The notes: generated by a model from the sequence alone, not told the origin. A DNA stretch of 49,292 nt from Actinomycetes bacterium (GCA_021809425.1 JAKBAA010000015.1:1-49292), one strand, 5' to 3'; positions 32,296 through 41,358 are shown, counted from the first letter of the stretch. Program-made: numbers and translations.

Positions 32296-32357
32296 TGGTG
32301 CGGTGCGGTGCGGTTCGGTGCGGTGCGGGCGCCGGACGGGCGCGGGCGCCGGACGGC
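32296..32357. repeat. short repeats after the alcohol dehydrogenase gene
   Basis: A run of GGTGC 5-mers (32298-32328, one imperfect) is followed by two near-adjacent copies of GGGCGCCGGACGG, ending at the stop codon of the convergent permease gene. Confidence 0.7.
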
Positions 32358-33308
32358 CTACTTGACGGAGCCGGCGAGCATGCCGCGGACGAAGTAGCGC
32401 TGGAACGAGAAGAAGACGGTGAGGGGGACGACCACCGAGACGATGGCGCCGGTGGCGACGACCCAGTAGTTGGCGGCGAGCGCCCTTGTCTGGTCGTAGA
32501 GGTAGATGGTGAGCGGGTAGTGGGAGTAGCCGCCGAGGAAGACGAGGGCGACGAAGAGGTCGTTCCAGACCCAGATGAACTGGAAGATGGCGAGCGAGGC
32601 GGCGGCCGGCATGCCGAGCGGGATGATGAGGCGGCGGAAGAGCAGCCACTCGCCGGCACCGTCGATGCGGCCGGCCTCGACCAGCTCGCTCGGGATGCCC
32701 AGGTAGTAGTTGCGCATCAGGAAGATGCCAAAGGGAAGGCCGAAGGCGACGTGGAAGATGACGACGCCCTCGATGGTGCCGTAGGGGTTGAAGCCGGTGG
32801 CGGCGCCGAAGGCCCGGTAGAGCTCGACGACGGGGAGCAGGGCCACCTGGAAGGGCACCACCATGAGGCCGACGACGGTGTAGAAGACGGCGTTGCCGCC
32901 CCGCCAGCGGCCGAAGGTGAGGGAGTAGCCGGCGAGGCTCGAGATGACCGTGACGAGCAGGGTGGCGGGGACGGTGATCTCGATCGAGGTGAGGAGCGAG
33001 TCGAGGAGGCCACCGGCGACGAGGCCCTGGCGGAACAGGGTGGAGTAGTTGCCGGCGGTCAGCTGCGACGGGTCGGTGAAGACCTTCCACCAGCCGGAGG
33101 TCTCGTACAGGCTCTCGGGTCGGAACGAGACGATGAGCAGCGCCACGGTCGGGACGAGCCAGGCGGCGGCGACGAGGGCGAGCACCAGGTTGACCCCGAG
33201 ACGGCCCGGCCGCCACGGGCGAAGGCGGTGGCGGGGGGTGGGGGGGATGGCGGCGGCGACCGCCCGCCCGGGTGGGCTGAGGTCCTCTGGCAAGGTGGCG
33301 ATGGCCAT
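32358..33308 (-). CDS. carbohydrate ABC transporter permease (MalG type)
   Basis: A 316-residue inner-membrane permease with six helices. The first is near residues 38-60 (LGVNLVLALVAAAWLVPTVALL). The EAA loop that contacts the ATPase is VEAGRIDGAGEWLLFRRLIIPL. The C-terminus RYFVRGMLAGSVK is typical of MalG-like proteins. It follows the MalF-type permease by 16 bases. No ATPase gene is in the window, so a shared MsmK/UgpC-type ATPase encoded elsewhere is probably used. Confidence 0.94.
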   Translation of the reverse strand: MAIATLPEDLSPPGRAVAAAIPPTPRHRLRPWRPGRLGVNLVLALVAAAWLVPTVALLIVSFRPESLYETSGWWKVFTDPSQLTAGNYSTLFRQGLVAGGLLDSLLTSIEITVPATLLVTVISSLAGYSLTFGRWRGGNAVFYTVVGLMVVPFQVALLPVVELYRAFGAATGFNPYGTIEGVVIFHVAFGLPFGIFLMRNYYLGIPSELVEAGRIDGAGEWLLFRRLIIPLGMPAAASLAIFQFIWVWNDLFVALVFLGGYSHYPLTIYLYDQTRALAANYWVVATGAIVSVVVPLTVFFSFQRYFVRGMLAGSVK

Positions 33309-33324
33309 CGGCGGGTCGATCTCC

Positions 33325-34749
33325 CTAGGTGTTGGAGGCCCGGAGCTTCTTCAGGTTCCAGACCATCGCCGGCACGACGAGGACGAACAGGATGACGGCG
33401 ATGGCGCTCGCCAGGCCGGTGTGGATGCCGCCGGAGAAGCCGGAGTTGTAGATCTGCAGGGCCAGGGTGTTGGCCTGCTGCTGGGAGGCGCCCGGGGCCA
33501 TGTTGACGACGATGTCGAAGATCTTGAGCACGTTGATGACGGCGGTCACGAACACGACGGTGAGCACCGGGGCGAGCAGCGGCATGGTGACGCGACGGAA
33601 CGTCTGCCATTCGGTGGCCCCGTCGACCCGGGCGGCCTCGAGCACCTGACGATCGAGGGCGGACAGGCCGGCGCCGATGAGCACCATGGAGAAGCCGGAC
33701 CAGATCCACAGGTAGGCGATGATCATGCCGACGTCGATCAGCGGGACGCTGAGGAGGGCCTGGGCGGTCTGGCTGGCCGAGCCGGTCGGGGTGAGCGACT
33801 GGGGGCCGAGCCAGAAGGTGCCGGTGAAGCCGGCCTGGAAGTTGGACGGGACCACCTGCACCCGGTAGGTCCCGGGGGGCACCCCCGAGAAGCGGAACAG
33901 CCCGCGGGTGTCGGTGGTGGTCGAGGCAACCGAGGAGCCGCCGGCGCCGAGGAGGGCGAGGTGGAGCATCGGCAGGCCCTGCTCGTCGGGGTAGAGGGTG
34001 GACCGGTCGGTGGGGTGGGCCGGTGAGAAGTCGCGCCAGACGACGCCGGTGATCGAGCCGGGGGCGGCGGTGGGCTGGCGGGGCGGCTTGGCACCGAGGC
34101 GCTGGAGGGTGAGCGGGCTGATGCCGATCAGGCCGAGCCGGACGGTGTCACCGGGGTGGACGGTGGCGGTCGAGAGGATGGCCCCGTTGGCCGAGCGGTC
34201 GCCGGCGGAGGCGAGCGCGGCGACGGTCTGGCCGGCGGCCGTGTCGACCGGGTAGGCGCCGGGCGGGTTGAACCAGTCGGAGACGGCCTGCACGGCGGCA
34301 TTGACGGCGCCGACGTGGGGGTCGAGGTCGAAGATGTTCGTCCAGACGAGCGCCGAGGCGGTGGTCGAGAAGACGATGGGCATGACGATGATCGCCTTGA
34401 AGGCGGTCGCCCAGCGGATCCGCTCGCTGAGCACGGCGAAGACGAGGCCGAAGACGGTGACGAAGAAGGGGAAGATGACGACCCAGATGACGTTGTTGCG
34501 GAACGGGATGAGCAGGCTGTTGGTGGTGAAGAGGTTCTTGTAGTTGGAGAGTCCGACGAAGCTGCCGCTGTCGTTGAACAGGCTGTAGCGGATCGTGGCG
34601 AACACCGGGTAGATGACGACGACGGCCAGCCAGACGGCGGCTGGGGCGAGGAACAGGAGCGACCAGGCGTGGCGGCGGAGCGGCCGGCTCCTTCCTGGAC
34701 GGGGGCGCGCCGGCGTGGTGGCGGGGCTCGGCGCGTGCACGAGGGTCAT
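33325..34749 (-). CDS. carbohydrate ABC transporter permease (MalF type) with embedded SdrD_B-like domain
   Basis: A 474-residue permease, about 170 longer than usual. Helices 1-3 lie at about 28-53, 86-108 and 115-140. Residues 141-335 form an extracytoplasmic insert, then helix 4 (about 338-362) and the EAA loop LEAARVDGATEWQTFRRVTM. Inside the insert, ITGVVWRDFSPAHPTDRS (about 233-250) and TTTDTRGLFRFSGVPPGTYR (about 277-296) read as an SdrD_B/Cna_B-like beta-sandwich. E. coli MalF also has a large loop at this place, which binds the substrate protein, so this may be a docking domain of a different fold (inference). Confidence 0.92.
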   Translation of the reverse strand: MTLVHAPSPATTPARPRPGRSRPLRRHAWSLLFLAPAAVWLAVVVIYPVFATIRYSLFNDSGSFVGLSNYKNLFTTNSLLIPFRNNVIWVVIFPFFVTVFGLVFAVLSERIRWATAFKAIIVMPIVFSTTASALVWTNIFDLDPHVGAVNAAVQAVSDWFNPPGAYPVDTAAGQTVAALASAGDRSANGAILSTATVHPGDTVRLGLIGISPLTLQRLGAKPPRQPTAAPGSITGVVWRDFSPAHPTDRSTLYPDEQGLPMLHLALLGAGGSSVASTTTDTRGLFRFSGVPPGTYRVQVVPSNFQAGFTGTFWLGPQSLTPTGSASQTAQALLSVPLIDVGMIIAYLWIWSGFSMVLIGAGLSALDRQVLEAARVDGATEWQTFRRVTMPLLAPVLTVVFVTAVINVLKIFDIVVNMAPGASQQQANTLALQIYNSGFSGGIHTGLASAIAVILFVLVVPAMVWNLKKLRASNT

Positions 34750-34771
34750 CGCGGTCGGTCCTTCGCGCCGG

Positions 34772-34807
34772 GGCCGGGCGCAGCACCCGGTGGCGCTGCG
34801 CCCGGCC
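34772..34807 (-). terminator. hairpin between binding-protein and permease genes
   Basis: Perfect 13-bp stem GGCCGGGCGCAGC / GCTGCGCCCGGCC with a 10-base loop, in the 83-base gap after the solute-binding-protein gene. Such hairpins often stabilise the binding-protein message and reduce permease expression (established for malE-malF). Confidence 0.6.
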
Positions 34808-34832
34808 GGGCCGGTTGGTCAGTGGGGGCCGG

Positions 34833-36248
34833 CTACTTCTTGCCGGCCTTGGCGAAGGCCGTGTTGGCCTGTGACTGCATGGTGCGCTCGATGGAGGCGA
34901 TGTTGGCCTTCGTGGGCGTCTTGACGAAGTTGAGCATGTCCTGCCACAGCTGCGGCTCCCAGCTGCCCTGCAGGTCGTCGAGGGAGAAGACGAACCCGGA
35001 GGCGTCGACGAGCTCCTTCGCGTCGGCCCGGGTCACCGGGTCGGGGTAGGCGCTGAGGGGCACCGTCTTGTTGGGCGAGGTGAGCCCGCCGCGCCGAGCC
35101 CAGATCTCGGCAGGCTTGGCGGTGGCCATGTACTTGAGGAAGGCCCGCGCCTGGGGGGTGTCGTTGAGGATCATCCCGACGTCACCGGCGCCCTGCAGGG
35201 CGCTCGCGTTCTTGGCGCTGCCGGCCGGGGCGGGGAACGGGAAGAAGTCGTAGCAGGGGGTCTGCGACGGGTTGGCGGTACAGGCCTTGCCGCCCTTGCC
35301 GGTGGTGCCGGCGGTGTAGTTGGCGGAGTTGCCGGTGATCTCGGAGACGACGAAGTCCGCCTCGATGACCATGGCGGCCTGGGGCATGGTGCCGGGCTTC
35401 GGGAACACCTTGTCGACGCAGTTGGGGTACTTGTTCGCCAGGGAGCCCTGGGTGCCGCCGAGCAGGTAGGAGGGGTGGCCGACGAGCTGGCCGAGCAGGT
35501 CGAAGGCGCGGGTGACCGTGGGATTGGTCCACGGGATCTTGTGGGCGGCCAGCGCGTTGTAGTTGGCGGCGCCGGCCGACTTGAGGTACAGGTTCTGCCA
35601 CAGGTCGGCGACGGGCCAGCCGATGTCGGTGCAGAGCGACACCGGGGTGACGCCGGCGGCCTGCAAGGTGGCGGAATCGGTGAGGAGCTGCTGCCAGGTG
35701 GTCGGTGTGGACGAGATGCCGGCCTCCTTGAACAGGGCCGGGTTGTACCAGACGGTGTTCTTGTTGGCTGCCTTGTACCAGACGCCGTACAGCTTGTTGT
35801 GGTACGACGCCAGCTTGGTCCAGGCCGGGCCGTAGTTCTTGACGAGCGGGCCGAGCACCGGGGCAAGCGGGGTGAGCTTGCCCTGGCTGGCCAGCGTGTC
35901 GAGGGTGCCCGGGTCGGGCACGAAGGCAACGTCGGGGGGCTTGCCCCCGGCGACGGCGGCCTCGACGGCCGTGTCCATGTTGCTGCCCTTGCTCGAGTAG
36001 TTGACGGTGATGCCGGTCGACTGCTCGAAGGGCTTGACGGCGGCGAGGAACGAGGCCTGCTCGGTGGTGCTCCACTCGCCCCACACCGAGACCGACCCCC
36101 CGGCCTTGTGGGCCCGGGCGTGCGGGGCCCGGGCGGCGCCGGCGGTGGCTGCGAGGCCGGAGACCCCGGCGGTTGCCCCGATGAGCGAGACGGTGGCCAC
36201 GGCGGTGCCGAGCACCGCGAGGCGTGCGGATCGCAACTGGTTGCGCAT
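34833..36248 (-). CDS. ABC transporter extracellular solute-binding protein
   Basis: A 471-residue type-1 sugar-binding protein (MalE/SBP_bac family). The N-terminal export signal MRNQLRSARLAVLGTAVATV is hydrophobic to about residue 38, followed by GGSVSVWGEWSTTEQASFLA at the start of the fold. ITVNYSSKGSNM, PPDVAFVPDPG and NKNTVWYNPALFKEAG are typical. There is no lipobox cysteine near the signal end, although binding proteins of Gram-positive cells are usually lipoproteins. Four cysteines occur in the mature part. The ATG at 36248 has GAGGGGG close upstream. First gene of the transporter operon. Confidence 0.93.
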   Translation of the reverse strand: MRNQLRSARLAVLGTAVATVSLIGATAGVSGLAATAGAARAPHARAHKAGGSVSVWGEWSTTEQASFLAAVKPFEQSTGITVNYSSKGSNMDTAVEAAVAGGKPPDVAFVPDPGTLDTLASQGKLTPLAPVLGPLVKNYGPAWTKLASYHNKLYGVWYKAANKNTVWYNPALFKEAGISSTPTTWQQLLTDSATLQAAGVTPVSLCTDIGWPVADLWQNLYLKSAGAANYNALAAHKIPWTNPTVTRAFDLLGQLVGHPSYLLGGTQGSLANKYPNCVDKVFPKPGTMPQAAMVIEADFVVSEITGNSANYTAGTTGKGGKACTANPSQTPCYDFFPFPAPAGSAKNASALQGAGDVGMILNDTPQARAFLKYMATAKPAEIWARRGGLTSPNKTVPLSAYPDPVTRADAKELVDASGFVFSLDDLQGSWEPQLWQDMLNFVKTPTKANIASIERTMQSQANTAFAKAGKK

Positions 36249-36616
36249 GCTTCCCCCTCTGTTCGTGCCGGCCGTGCGCCTCCGTGGGTCGGCGCGCGCA
36301 AGGAAAGGCCCCGACACCGGCGACAGCCGCCTTACCCGAACAGCGATGCGATCGAACCTACCGCCGGGTTGGGACAGGGGCACGGTCCAGGCGAGCGGGC
36401 GAGCGGGGTGCCCGATCAGGCAGCAGCCCAGCTCGGGCGGCCGGGCTGCCGGGCGGGCGGCCGGGCGGGCGGCCGGGCGGGCGGCCGGTCGATCAGGCTT
36501 GACAACGACCCGGGTCGCGGCGATGGTGCGACCGAGCGGTCAGCACCGGCGGCCGCATCGGGGGGCGGCGCCAGGACGGGCCGGCCGGTTGGCTGAAGAG
36601 GAAGAGGAGCTCTGCG
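36249..36616. promoter_or_regulatory. divergent gap: 12-bp repeats and a promoter for the TPP enzyme gene
   Basis: This 368-base gap holds no credible gene. GGGCGGCCGGGC is repeated in tandem at 36455-36490 (third copy with one mismatch), with another copy at 36435-36446. TTGACA at 36499-36504 and GATGGT at 36522-36527, 17 bases apart, form a plausible promoter for the TPP enzyme gene, whose ribosome-binding site AGGAG lies at about 36605. I saw no clear promoter for the transporter operon on the other strand. Confidence 0.5.
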
Positions 36617-38320
36617 ATGGGTGACGAGGCGTTCCCGACGACGACCGTGGCCGAGGCCTACCTTGCCCTGCTACGCGAGCGGGGGATCCGCCGGCTGTTC
36701 GTGAACGCAGGCACCGACTTCGCGCCGCTCGCCGAGGCCTACGCCCGGGCCGACAAGGCGGGGCTCCGGCTCCCGGAGATCGTGATCGTGCCCCACGAGA
36801 GCGTGGCGATGGGGATGGCGCACGGGGCGTACCTCGTGAACGGGGAGCCGCAGGCGGTGATGCTGCACACGAGCGTGGGCTCGGCGAACGCCGTGATGGG
36901 GATCATGAACGCGGCCCGTGACCGGGTGCCGATCCTGCTCACGGCGGGTCGCACCCCGCTGTTCGAGGCAGGGGCGCTCGGGGCGCGCAACGGGCAGATC
37001 CACTGGGCGCAGGAGATGTACGACCAGGCCGGGATGTTCCGGGAGATGCTGAAGTGGGACTACGAGCTGCGCGACGGGCTGCAGCTCGAGACGGTGGTGG
37101 ACCGGATGATCGGTCTCGCCATGAGCGAGCCGCGCGGGCCGATCTACCTGACGCTGCCGCGAGAGGTGCTGGCGAAGCCGCTCGACGGGTTCCGCCCGCA
37201 GCGCGCCGGCGTGGTGGTGGCGAGCGACCCGGCACCGTCGCCCGAGGCGGTCGAGCGGCTCGCCGACCTGCTCGCCGGGGCACGGTTCCCGGTGATCGTG
37301 GCGTCGGCCGCCGGCGTCCAGCCGGGGGCGGTGGCGGCGCTCGAGGACCTCGCCGGGCGCTTCGGGATCGGCATCGTGGAGAACGCTCCCCGGGTGGTGA
37401 ACGCGAGCAGCGAGCACCCGTGCCACCTGGGCTACGGGACGCTGTCGGTGACCGACGAGGCCGACGTGCTGTGCTTCGTCGAGTGCGACGTGCCGTGGAT
37501 CCCGGCGATGGGCGAGCCGCGGCCGGAGACGACGATCGTGCAGTGCGGGGTCGACCCGATGTTCGACCGGTACCCGATCCGTCACCACCGGGCCGACCTC
37601 GTGGTGAGCGGTGCCCCGAGGCAGCTGTTCGAGGCGGTGGCGGCGGCGCTCGAGGGGCGCCAGGGTGGCATCGAACCCGGTCGGGCCCAGCGGGTGGTGG
37701 CGGCGGCGAGCGAGCGCCGGGCGCGCCGGGCGGCGTCGCTCGCGGCGCACGCCTCGGGGTCGGCGGGGATCACGAAGGGGTTCCTCAACTGGGCGCTCCA
37801 CGAGGTGCGCCAGCCGGAGGACATCGTGGTCGACGAGTACTGGGCACGGTCGGACACGCTCAGCTCGACGGTGCCGGGCACCGAGTTCCACAACCCGCCG
37901 ACCGGTGGCCTCGGCTGGGGGGTGCCGGCGGCCGTCGGCGTGCAGCTGGCGTCGCCCGGGCGGACGGTGTTCGCCACGGTGGGCGACGGGGCCTACCTGT
38001 TCGCCAACCCGCCGGCCTGCCACCAGGTGATGGCGTCGAGCGGCCTGCCGGTGATCACCGTGGTGTGCAACAACGGCCGGTGGGGCGCCGTCGAGGGGTC
38101 GACGCGGGCGATGTACCCCGACGGGCTCACCGTGGCTGCCGGGTCGACCCCGCTGGCGACGCTGGACCGGTCGCACGCCTTCGAGCTGTACGCCACGGCG
38201 ACCGGCGGGCACGGCGAGCGGGTGGCCGAGCGCGACGAGCTGGTCCCGGCGCTGCGCCGGGCGGTGGCCGCTGCCCGGGAGGGCCGCCACGTGGTGCTCA
38301 ACGTGCTGAGCGACGAGTAG
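36617..38320 (+). CDS. thiamine-pyrophosphate-dependent enzyme (acetolactate-synthase-like)
   Basis: A 567-residue TPP enzyme of the decarboxylase/carboligase superfamily; the substrate is not identifiable. The N-terminal PYR domain has IRRLFVNAGTDFAPL and the catalytic glutamate in VPHESVAMGMAHGAY. A central domain lies at about 195-345. The C-terminal PP domain has the TPP/Mg2+ motif starting VGDGAYLF and ending VCNN. It starts at an ATG with AGGAG eight bases upstream. It ends three bases before the convergent ligase gene. It lies beside a sugar-type importer and a CoA-ligase-like gene, so a catabolic role is possible. Confidence 0.9.
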   Translation: MGDEAFPTTTVAEAYLALLRERGIRRLFVNAGTDFAPLAEAYARADKAGLRLPEIVIVPHESVAMGMAHGAYLVNGEPQAVMLHTSVGSANAVMGIMNAARDRVPILLTAGRTPLFEAGALGARNGQIHWAQEMYDQAGMFREMLKWDYELRDGLQLETVVDRMIGLAMSEPRGPIYLTLPREVLAKPLDGFRPQRAGVVVASDPAPSPEAVERLADLLAGARFPVIVASAAGVQPGAVAALEDLAGRFGIGIVENAPRVVNASSEHPCHLGYGTLSVTDEADVLCFVECDVPWIPAMGEPRPETTIVQCGVDPMFDRYPIRHHRADLVVSGAPRQLFEAVAAALEGRQGGIEPGRAQRVVAAASERRARRAASLAAHASGSAGITKGFLNWALHEVRQPEDIVVDEYWARSDTLSSTVPGTEFHNPPTGGLGWGVPAAVGVQLASPGRTVFATVGDGAYLFANPPACHQVMASSGLPVITVVCNNGRWGAVEGSTRAMYPDGLTVAAGSTPLATLDRSHAFELYATATGGHGERVAERDELVPALRRAVAAAREGRHVVLNVLSDE

Positions 38321-38323
38321 CGG

Positions 38324-39685
38324 TCAGGCGGTGCCGAGCGGCTCGAACTGGCGGAGCTTGCCCGACCAGAGCCGGTCGAGCCGGTCGGTCACGCGGACGA
38401 CCACGTCGGGATCGGGGATCCCCGAGCGGCGCATCAGGAGGGCGAGGGCGGCGCCCAGGGCACCGGTGTCGCAGGGCCCGTTGGTCGCGACCGTCACGAG
38501 GGCGCCGCGGGGGGTCTGACGGACCTGGTACTCGACGACGGCCGGGTCGGCGAGGAGGGCGGTGGCGAGGCTCATGCAGTGGACGGCTCGCCCGCCGGCG
38601 TAGACGAACGCGCCGACCGAGCGGCCGCGCAGGTCGACGATGCGGCGGTGGGCGCAGCCGCACGGGCACGGCTCGTCGGAGAGGGTGGTGGCGTCGGTGA
38701 GCTCGTAGCGGATGAGCGGCTGGGCGCGGCGGTAGAGGCTGGTGACGAGCAGCTTGTGGGCAGGCCGGCCCAACGGGACGGGCTGGTCGTGGTGGTCGAC
38801 GGGCTCGACGATGACGAGGTCATCGGGAAGGTGCATGGACCGACCGGGGGCGCAGGGGAAGGCGTAGACACCCTCCGAGCAGCCGAAGACGTCGTAGACG
38901 TCGACCTGCCAGGCGGCCCGGACGGCGGCCCGGACGGCGTCGGTGCACTGCTCCCCCGAGGTGGACACCCAGCGGGGCCGGATCCGCAGCCGCCCGGCGC
39001 CGGCCTCGAGGGCGAGCAGCTGGACCATGCTCGGGTAGCCCTGGAGGCGGTCCGGGTCGGCCGTGTTGAGCCCGCCGACGATCTCGGGGAGGGCCAGGGT
39101 GGCTGGCAGGTGGACGAGCCGGGCGGGGGCGGCGGCGGCGCCGGCGAAGAAGGCGTGGAGGGCGCCGGAGATGTGGACGGGGCTGTCGGCGTAGAGGCTG
39201 GCCATGAGCCCGTCGGGCGCGCCGGACGAGCGGCGCCAGCGGATGGTGAGGGCGGCGAGGGCAACCCACTCGTCCCAGTCGTAGACGTGGTGGGTCCTGG
39301 TGCCGCCGGTGCCCGACGAGGCGACCAAGCGGAAGCGGCCGTCCAGGTAGGTGCCGTCGGGGTGACGCTCGGCATGGGTGCGCACGCGGTCCCAGGTGAG
39401 GGCCGGGTCGGTGACGAGCCGGTCGAAGTCGGCGGTGAGGTCGGTCTTGGTCAGCACGGGGAGGCGGGCGAGGTCGGCCTCGGTGGCCGTGGACGGGTCG
39501 AGGTCGCCCAGCCGCTCTTTCCAGCCGGCGGACCGGGCGGCGGCGTGCTGGAGCAGGGCGCGCAGCCGGGCGGTCCGCTCGGCGGCGAGCCGGTCGGCGC
39601 TCCAGGCGAGCCGCCGGCTCGATCGGAGGAGCTCGGAGAAGACGTCGGCCTGCTGGCGGGCGAGCAGCGACTCGTGGCTGTCCAC
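38324..39685 (-). CDS. phenylacetate-CoA ligase-like AMP-forming enzyme
   Basis: A 453-residue member of the PaaK/coenzyme F390 synthetase branch of adenylate-forming enzymes. The N-terminal LRALLQHAAARSAGWKERLG is typical of PaaK-like proteins. RLVASSGTGGTRTHHVYDWD contains the Ser/Gly/Thr-rich ATP loop. VYDVFGCSEGVYAFPC, LLVTSLYRRAQPLIRYELTD and IVDLRGRSVG follow. CPCGCAHRR is a zinc-like cysteine cluster found in F390-type members. The GTG at 39685 is used because upstream frame shows only composition. The acid it activates is unknown. Confidence 0.87.
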   Translation of the reverse strand: MDSHESLLARQQADVFSELLRSSRRLAWSADRLAAERTARLRALLQHAAARSAGWKERLGDLDPSTATEADLARLPVLTKTDLTADFDRLVTDPALTWDRVRTHAERHPDGTYLDGRFRLVASSGTGGTRTHHVYDWDEWVALAALTIRWRRSSGAPDGLMASLYADSPVHISGALHAFFAGAAAAPARLVHLPATLALPEIVGGLNTADPDRLQGYPSMVQLLALEAGAGRLRIRPRWVSTSGEQCTDAVRAAVRAAWQVDVYDVFGCSEGVYAFPCAPGRSMHLPDDLVIVEPVDHHDQPVPLGRPAHKLLVTSLYRRAQPLIRYELTDATTLSDEPCPCGCAHRRIVDLRGRSVGAFVYAGGRAVHCMSLATALLADPAVVEYQVRQTPRGALVTVATNGPCDTGALGAALALLMRRSGIPDPDVVVRVTDRLDRLWSGKLRQFEPLGTA

Positions 39686-39911
39686 GGGCGCCTCAGCGGG
39701 ACGGGCGGCGCGGCGGGCGCACCGCCGGGGTCGGCCCGGAGGACCGCACGGGGCGAGGCGGCCGGCACGTCGACGACACGGGCCGAGGGTACTGCAGGGA
39801 CGGATCACGGCGGCGGTGCCACGTGCGCGACCGGCGCGGGGGGCGGCCGGCAGGGCAAGCTGCGCTCCCTGTGCTCATAGCGGGTGGCGTACCAGGGCGT
39901 AGGGTGTGGCA

Positions 39912-40373
39912 GTGAGCGCGGCAAGCGAGGACGAGGTTCTTTCGGCGTTGTCGGCGGTCGAGTCGGCGATCGAAGCGAACCTCGAGGCTGGCCGGGCGAT
40001 CCGGCGCCGGGCGCGCCAGCTGCGCGCGGCGCGCGCCCGCGGCCGCAGCTGGGGCGAGATCGTGGACGCAGAGCAGCCGCCTCGGGTGGTCGAGCTGTTG
40101 CGGGCGACCCAGGACCGCCTGGCGGTCGCCGGGAGCGCCTTCCGCCGTGCCGAGGCGGCAGCGTTGCGACGGGAGGGCTACACCCTGGACGAGATCGCCC
40201 GCCTGTTCGGGGTGACCCGGCCGCGGATCGTGGCGCTGCTGCGCGCCGGGCCGGCGGCGGCCGCCGACGGGGTCAGCGGTGACGATCCGGTGGAGGCTCC
40301 TTCGCCGCCACGGCCCGGAGGGCCGGGCCGAGGAGCTCCAGGGCGTAACGGTCGAGGTCGCCCGTCGGGGTGA
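39912..40373 (+). CDS. small helix-turn-helix protein
   Basis: A 153-residue protein. Residues 1-75 are helical and charged (DEVLSALSAVESAIEANLEA). LRREGYTLDEIARLFGVTRPRIVALL (about residues 83-108, quoted as separate segments of one helix-turn-helix) resembles a sigma-70 region 4 or MerR-type reading head. A Pro/Gly/Arg tail of about 40 residues follows and overlaps the convergent LLM gene by 101 bases. The GTG at 39912 is preferred over one at 39906 because TAGGGT (39900-39905) ends six bases before it, as in the other apparently leaderless genes. Target unknown. Confidence 0.72.
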   Translation: MSAASEDEVLSALSAVESAIEANLEAGRAIRRRARQLRAARARGRSWGEIVDAEQPPRVVELLRATQDRLAVAGSAFRRAEAAALRREGYTLDEIARLFGVTRPRIVALLRAGPAAAADGVSGDDPVEAPSPPRPGGPGRGAPGRNGRGRPSG

Positions 40374-41229
40374 GCGGCTGGATGCAGACGTGGTCGGCCC
40401 CGGCGTCGAGGTGGGCGCGGGCGGCCGTGACGAGGCCGTCGGAGGAGCCGTGGGGGACGACGGCGTCGACCAGGCGGTCGGAGCCGTCGCCGTCGAGGTC
40501 GTGCTCGGAGAAGCCGAGGCCGGTGAGGCTCCGCCGGTAGTTGGGCAGCCGGAGGTAGCGCTCCAGGTAGGCGCGGGCGGTGCGCCTCCCGCGGTCGACG
40601 TCGGGGTCGGCGACGAGGGCCTGCTCGGGCGCGAGCAGCGGAGCGGGACCGAGGACGGTGCGGGCGCGCTCGGTGTGGTCCGGCGTGGTCAGGTACGGAT
40701 GGGCCCCGTGGCTGCGGCCAGCCGCCAGGCGGAGCATGCGATCGCCGAGCGCGGCGAGGACGCGCGGGGTGGGCCCGATCGCCGAGAGGTCGATGCCGGG
40801 GGCCGGGGCGGCGCGGTCGAGGTCGTCCAGGAAGCCCGCCATGGCCTCGACCGGGCGCTCGTAGCGGTGTCCGAGCCGCTCGACCAGGGGGGCATGGCTG
40901 ACGCCGATGCCGAGCAGGAAACGCCCGGGAAAGCTGGCGTGGAGCCGGCTGGCCTCGACCGCCAGGCGGTCGGGGTCCCACGCCCAGAGGTTGGCGATGC
41001 CGGTGGCCACGACGAGCCGGTCGGTGGCGGACAGCATGGTGGCGAGCCGGGCGAAGGCGGCACGGTCCGGGTTGCCGCCGCCGATCCAAAGGGCGGTGTA
41101 GCCGAGCGCCTCGACGAAGCCTGCCAGCTCGCCCGGGTCTGACCGCTCGAGCGCCGGCCCGCCGGCCCAGACGCCGAAGGGACCGAGATTGCGCCGGAGC
41201 GTGGCCAGGTCGTCTGCGAGCGGGTTCAT
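40273..41229 (-). CDS. LLM-class F420-dependent oxidoreductase (TIGR03620-like)
   Basis: A 318-residue TIM-barrel oxidoreductase of the luciferase-like family. LGPFGVWAGGPALER opens the barrel, GYTALWIGGGNPDRA and RLVVATGIANLWAWDP follow, then ASFPGRFLLGIGVSH, the usual cofactor-contact strand. The C-terminus has AGADHVCIQPLTPTGDL. Use of F420 is inferred from the subfamily. The ATG at 41229 has GAGGAGG about eight bases upstream. The last 34 codons are antisense to the HTH gene's tail. Confidence 0.9.
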   Translation of the reverse strand: MNPLADDLATLRRNLGPFGVWAGGPALERSDPGELAGFVEALGYTALWIGGGNPDRAAFARLATMLSATDRLVVATGIANLWAWDPDRLAVEASRLHASFPGRFLLGIGVSHAPLVERLGHRYERPVEAMAGFLDDLDRAAPAPGIDLSAIGPTPRVLAALGDRMLRLAAGRSHGAHPYLTTPDHTERARTVLGPAPLLAPEQALVADPDVDRGRRTARAYLERYLRLPNYRRSLTGLGFSEHDLDGDGSDRLVDAVVPHGSSDGLVTAARAHLDAGADHVCIQPLTPTGDLDRYALELLGPALRAVAAKEPPPDRHR

Positions 41230-41358
41230 CGCCTGCCTCCTCGGGTGCGCAGCCTCGGTCGGGCAAGGCGAGCGTACGGCCGGCGCCGCCCGCCCCGTGC
41301 CGCCCGCCCCGTGCCGCGCTGGCGACGAAGCGGCCCGGCGGCCGGAGCATGTACGCGC

